From: a virus
DNA length: 41,455 nucleotides
Strand: one strand, 5' to 3'
Virus record (IMG/VR): IMGVR_UViG_3300017527_000021
Location: 1 to 41,455 of that record
The position numbers and the translations under genes are program-made. How positions within the stretch are numbered: the first letter of the stretch is position 1; every line of letters begins with the position of its first letter. Below the pieces are notes generated by a model. It made no database searches. It saw only the letters and a list, made by a program, of their open reading frames with translations, and had not been told where the DNA came from. Shown piece by piece: positions 38,342 to 41,455 of this stretch.

Positions 38342-39176
38342 ACTGTCGTATGACCAAGATCACACACAGATGACAAGTATTGTTTTCTCTGGTGGTGAGA
38401 TTCATGTAGACCTAAGCTACCTACCGACAAAGGTTAGTGAGTATACACTTAAAGCACACCTACAATCTAGTGAAGACATTATGCACTTCTTCATGGTATG
38501 TGATGCACTTGGTCGTAAGTGGCCTGACGCTAAGTCTACAGTGTTCATCCCTTATATGCCTTATGCACGTCAAGACCGTATGTGTTCAGATGGTCAGCAC
38601 TTTGGCTTAGAGGTGTTCGCTAAGATGCTTAATGGTATTCCACAGCGCAACCTGATCACGTATGATCTTCACAGTGAAGTCTTACTTGACCTGTTAGATG
38701 AAAGCTTTATTGTAAATAATGTCACTCAACGTACAATCATTGGTCGCTCTGTTTTGGATGACTTGCTGAATGATACAGACATGTGGATTGTGTCTCCAGA
38801 TAAAGGTGCTAAAAAGAAAGCTATCAATGTTGCCAGTAAATATTGCCAGCGACCTATCTTTGGAGATAAGGTGCGTGACCCACAGACAGGCGATCTTACA
38901 GGTTTCACATCTAACTTTGAAGACTACAATGGTCGTGATTTACTTATCGTTGATGACATAATGGATAATGGCGGCACATTCCTTGGCTTGGCTGAAGAAT
39001 TGAGGGGTAAAGGTGCAGGAAAGATTAGTCTTTATGTTACCCATCTTATCGCTGAAAAAGGTGTGAAGCATTTTGAGGGGATTATAGACACAATATACAC
39101 AACAGACTCATTTAGGAGAGGTGGGCTAAAGCTACAGGTAGATGGGGATGTTAAGATTGTTACTATCAAGCTCTAA
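38328..39176 (+). CDS. Ribose-phosphate pyrophosphokinase-like enzyme (Prs family; possible ADPR-PP synthetase)
   Basis: 282 residues, start ATG 38328 behind GGAGGTG. Prs-type motifs in order: the flexible-loop PYMPYARQDRMCSDGQHFGL (residues ~77-96), a nucleotide-binding histidine in ITYDLHSEV (~109-117), VSPDKGAKKKA (~151-161) and the PRPP-loop LLIVDDIMDNGGTF (~206-219). In ordinary metabolism it makes PRPP from ribose-5-phosphate and ATP; in phage NARP1 the homologue (Adps) transfers pyrophosphate to ADP-ribose. The directly following NAMPT-like gene makes the latter plausible, but the sequence alone does not separate the two. Confidence 0.8.
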   Translation: MRAFKLSYDQDHTQMTSIVFSGGEIHVDLSYLPTKVSEYTLKAHLQSSEDIMHFFMVCDALGRKWPDAKSTVFIPYMPYARQDRMCSDGQHFGLEVFAKMLNGIPQRNLITYDLHSEVLLDLLDESFIVNNVTQRTIIGRSVLDDLLNDTDMWIVSPDKGAKKKAINVASKYCQRPIFGDKVRDPQTGDLTGFTSNFEDYNGRDLLIVDDIMDNGGTFLGLAEELRGKGAGKISLYVTHLIAEKGVKHFEGIIDTIYTTDSFRRGGLKLQVDGDVKIVTIKL

Positions 39177-39229
39177 CACATCCTTACTGAAGAGTTCGGT
39201 GTTGCCATTCATTAAGAGTGGCTCACCTG

Positions 39230-39251
39230 TTAGTTTAACCGATTTAACTAA
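39230..39251 (+). other. Inverted repeat in the Prs/NAMPT intergenic region
   Basis: TTAGTT (39230-39235) with AACTAA (39246-39251) around TAACCGATTT. The 143-base gap 39177-39319 contains no other recognisable element apart from the Shine-Dalgarno of the next gene. An operator or weak hairpin is possible. Confidence 0.3.
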
Positions 39252-39319
39252 GAGACTATAACTTGAAGGATTTCTTAAATCATATACAAAGAATTATTAA
39301 CAATAGAGGGGAAAATATT

Positions 39320-41077
39320 ATGGCTAAAGCAAGACCTGTGTTTGGAGAGAGAGAGATTATCTTAGCGCCAAACTTATTAGATTTCTACAAAACATGTCAT
39401 CACTTCTTATATAAGAGTGGTATCACAGAGGTCTGCACTAACATGACAGCTCGTTCTGGCAACCATACAAACATACCTAACGGTAAGACTTATATGGCAG
39501 GCGGAGCACAGTCTTTCGTTAACTCTATCTTGGTGATCGAATGGAACAAATTCTTCGATGCGCCTAAAGAGAAAGCTGTGTATGATTACAAGCGTATCAA
39601 TGGGCATGGTATTGGTGTTGAGTGTGACACATCTCACTTGGAAGCCTTACATGATCTCGGATATCTGCCACTTGAGGTACGTTCTTTAGAGGAAGGGACG
39701 GAGGTTGACTATGGTATTCCATTCATCACCGTACGATCAACCCACCCTGACTTCTTCTGGTTAGCTAACGCTATCGAGACTATTCAATCAAATCAGGTTT
39801 GGCCTATCCAAACATCACTGACTACTGCAACTGAGTATAAGCGTACAATCAAAGAGTTCGCTGATATTGATGGTACACCTGAATGGTTGCAAGCATTGTT
39901 AGGTCACGACTTCAGTATGCGTGGTATGATGGGTGGTAAGCTTGATAGTGGTGCTACACTGTCTGGTACTGGTCACTGTCTATCTGGTTTAGCTGGTTCA
40001 GATACATTGCCAGTAGGCTTTCAGTTAGAACGTGACTATGGTGCATCGTTAGACCCAGCAACTCCATTCACTACGATGGGTTCTGTGTTTGCTACAGAGC
40101 ATAGTGTACAGTGTTCATATAACAACAATGATCTGGAATACTTCAACACTTGTATTGATCGTGTTGGTGATGAAGCTATTCTTAGTCTAGTGTCTGATGG
40201 TTACGACTTCTGGGAATTGGTTACAGGTATCTTGCCACAGTTGAAAGATAAGATTATGGCGCGTGCTGGTAAGGTTGTTATCCGACCTGACAGTGGAGAC
40301 CCAGCTGATGTGTTATGTGGTATTCAAGTCGGCACTGTCAGTTATGATGGCGATGACTATGACATGTGGAGACAGTCTGTTAAAGATGACCTTCATAATT
40401 CTTTGTCAGAACAAACACCTCATGGTGAGGATGGTTATGCTATCAGTGGCTACTACAGCTTCAATGGTGATGTTTACTTATGTAATTATGCCCCTGATTG
40501 GAATCGTTATGATAAACAGTATTATTTCATAGAAGAGTACGGTGATCAGATGACCGAGGAAAAGGTTGAGCTTACAGCAATCCAAAAAGGTCTAGTAGAA
40601 GTGTTATATGACATGTTCGGTGGTGAAGAGGTTGGTGGATTCAAATTCCTACACGGAAGCATAGGTACAATCTATGGTGACTCTATTACTCTTGCACGTC
40701 AACGTGATATCTATGAGCGTCTACACGCTAAAGGTTTCGCAATCGCTAACGTAGTGCTTGGTATCGGTTCATTCACATACCAATACGTAACACGTGATAC
40801 ACATGGTTCGGCTGTTAAAGCTACACACATTGTGTTAGATGGTGTTGATACTCCGATCAGTAAAGAAGTTAAAGGTTGTGAGTTCAAGAAGTCTGCTAAA
40901 GGTTTCTTATGGGTAGGTCGAGGGCATGATGGCAAGTATGTGTTAGAAGATAATGTATCAAGAGAGCGATTTGAGCATGTCTCTAACGAGTTGTCAGTAA
41001 TCTGGAAAGATGGTGATTGGAAAAAGATCATTACTCTTGAAGAAGTACGAGCCAACGTTGCTAAAGCAATAGGCTAA
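39320..41077 (+). CDS. Nicotinamide phosphoribosyltransferase-like enzyme (NadV/NAMPT family; possible Namat)
   Basis: 585 residues from ATG 39320, chosen for GAGGGGA 8-15 bases upstream; the frame is open to a TTG at 39263 without such a site. NAMPT signatures: TARSGNHTNIPN in the N-terminal part, an LLGHDFSMRGMMGGKLDSG segment (residues ~195-213), SGLAGSDTLP (~221-231), FATEHSVQCSY (~257-267), VVIRPDSGDP (~323-332) and FLHGSIGTIYGDSITL, then ANVVLGIGSFTYQYVTRDTHG (~475-495, shown in part). It makes NMN from nicotinamide and PRPP, or NAD+ from nicotinamide and ADPR-PP in NARP1. Length slightly exceeds the ~490 residues typical of NAMPT because of insertions. Confidence 0.85.
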   Translation: MAKARPVFGEREIILAPNLLDFYKTCHHFLYKSGITEVCTNMTARSGNHTNIPNGKTYMAGGAQSFVNSILVIEWNKFFDAPKEKAVYDYKRINGHGIGVECDTSHLEALHDLGYLPLEVRSLEEGTEVDYGIPFITVRSTHPDFFWLANAIETIQSNQVWPIQTSLTTATEYKRTIKEFADIDGTPEWLQALLGHDFSMRGMMGGKLDSGATLSGTGHCLSGLAGSDTLPVGFQLERDYGASLDPATPFTTMGSVFATEHSVQCSYNNNDLEYFNTCIDRVGDEAILSLVSDGYDFWELVTGILPQLKDKIMARAGKVVIRPDSGDPADVLCGIQVGTVSYDGDDYDMWRQSVKDDLHNSLSEQTPHGEDGYAISGYYSFNGDVYLCNYAPDWNRYDKQYYFIEEYGDQMTEEKVELTAIQKGLVEVLYDMFGGEEVGGFKFLHGSIGTIYGDSITLARQRDIYERLHAKGFAIANVVLGIGSFTYQYVTRDTHGSAVKATHIVLDGVDTPISKEVKGCEFKKSAKGFLWVGRGHDGKYVLEDNVSRERFEHVSNELSVIWKDGDWKKIITLEEVRANVAKAIG

Positions 41078-41095
41078 ATGATTTTAGGATACTTG

Positions 41096-41124
41096 TTGAC
41101 ACATGTTAGCGGGTATCCTACTAT
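41096..41124 (+). promoter_or_regulatory. Promoter downstream of the NAMPT gene
   Basis: TTGACA (41096-41101), 17-bp spacer, TACTAT (41119-41124). Lacks the GATC extension of the other family members. Reads into 41178. Confidence 0.6.
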
Positions 41125-41177
41125 ACACATTCTGACATTCAGTCAGGAAAACATTAATAATCTGGAGGGGTTAAAAT

Positions 41178-41348
41178 ATGGCTAGAAGTATAAGAAGTAA
41201 TAGTGGTGTTAATGGTAGCTTTATCGGAATTGGGATTGTTGGCATATTGGTCACATTGATTGCCTTGAATTGTTGGACAATCGTTCCAGCTAACCATGAG
41301 GCATCGGCAACATCGTTTGGTGACAATACAAGCATGTTCATTAAATAA
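41178..41348 (+). CDS. Short membrane protein, SPFH-N-terminus-like
   Basis: 56 residues from ATG 41178 behind GGAGGGG. A hydrophobic segment (GSFIGIGIVGILVTLIALNC, residues ~13-32) is followed by WTIVPANHEASATSFGDNTS, which resembles the first strand of SPFH/prohibitin domains (I-V-P-x-x-x-x-x-V-x-x-F-G), but the domain stops at once. Either a truncated gene or a small membrane protein of its own. No other function can be proposed. Confidence 0.45.
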   Translation: MARSIRSNSGVNGSFIGIGIVGILVTLIALNCWTIVPANHEASATSFGDNTSMFIK

Positions 41349-41354
41349 AGACCA

Positions 41355-41399
41355 TATAAGGTACGTTAGCCCCCAAATTGGATCTTAATGTACCTTATA
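41355..41399 (+). repeat. Inverted repeat TATAAGGTAC/GTACCTTATA
   Basis: 10-bp perfect arms (41355-41364 and 41390-41399), extended by GTT/AAT, with a 22-base loop containing CCCCC. No T-run follows, so it may be a bidirectional or Rho-assisted terminator or an operator. The last 50 bases (41405-41455) repeat AGTAACA three times and hold no gene. Confidence 0.5.
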
Positions 41400-41455
41400 A
41401 GAACCTTTAAGTAACACTACTATTGCACAGTAACAGAAGTAATGTTACAGTAACA

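Noticed and set aside
39263-39319. TTG start for the NAMPT-like gene
   Set aside because: No Shine-Dalgarno and the added residues are not part of the family; ATG 39320 has GAGGGGA just upstream.

Overview
The window is a continuous piece of a tailed-phage genome with a contractile tail (a myovirus). Every gene I can support lies on the + strand, genes are packed with 1-4 base overlaps or short gaps, and the base composition is AT-leaning. The structural genes resemble the simple contractile-tail phages typified by cyanophage Pam3 and KPP10-like phages: DUF3383-type sheath, DUF3277-type tube, Dit-like protein, gp18-like plug, gp138-like spike, gp25, gpJ-like and DUF2612 wedge proteins. The replication genes are T7-like: gp4-type primase-helicase, family A polymerase, gp2.5-type SSB, FEN-type exonuclease and ATP ligase. 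No integrase or repressor is visible, so a virulent lifestyle is likely. The host cannot be read from the sequence; a Gram-negative host is indicated by the embedded inner/outer membrane spanin pair.

Layout. (1) 1-815: C-terminal part of the major capsid protein and its terminator. (2) 872-7368: an accessory block of fibre or appendage genes (including two collagen-like proteins) interrupted at about 2150-3950 by a promoter, five tRNA genes (Tyr, Pro, an initiator-like Met, Phe, Gly), an HNH endonuclease, a DUF1353-like gene and several self-complementary non-coding segments. (3) 7374-9347: head-tail connector and tail-completion genes, followed by a decayed HNH gene. (4) 9659-20927: sheath, tube, tail assembly chaperone with a -1 frame extension, tape measure, baseplate and spike. 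(5) 20931-24251: two large tail fibre genes and a terminator. (6) 24334-25499: lysis-type membrane genes and an Rz/Rz1-like spanin pair; no endolysin is visible. (7) 25577-32470: replication genes with their own promoters and terminators. (8) 32553-33468: a small gene, then two tandem non-coding RNA candidates, each behind a near-identical promoter carrying the same 7-bp inverted repeat, then a tRNA-Ile with a long hairpin inserted in its D-loop. (9) 33484-41077: small zinc-binding proteins, DNA ligase, a SprT-like protease, DUF932, an alarmone-hydrolase-like HD protein, small membrane proteins, and a phosphoribosyl pyrophosphate synthetase-like/NAMPT-like pair. (10) 41096-41455: a promoter, a short membrane protein and an inverted repeat.

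The genes work together in the usual phage order: virion assembly and lysis on one side, replication and host takeover on the other. The last pair matches the gene composition of the phage NAD+ reconstitution pathway NARP1, which counters NAD+-depleting host defences. The most novel-looking part is the twin-promoter RNA locus at 32813-33468: two promoters with identical operator-like symmetry, a 16-bp perfect stem closing about 160 bases of internally paired RNA, and an expanded tRNA directly downstream. Protein functions are assigned from recognised motifs and gene order only; no database search was run.
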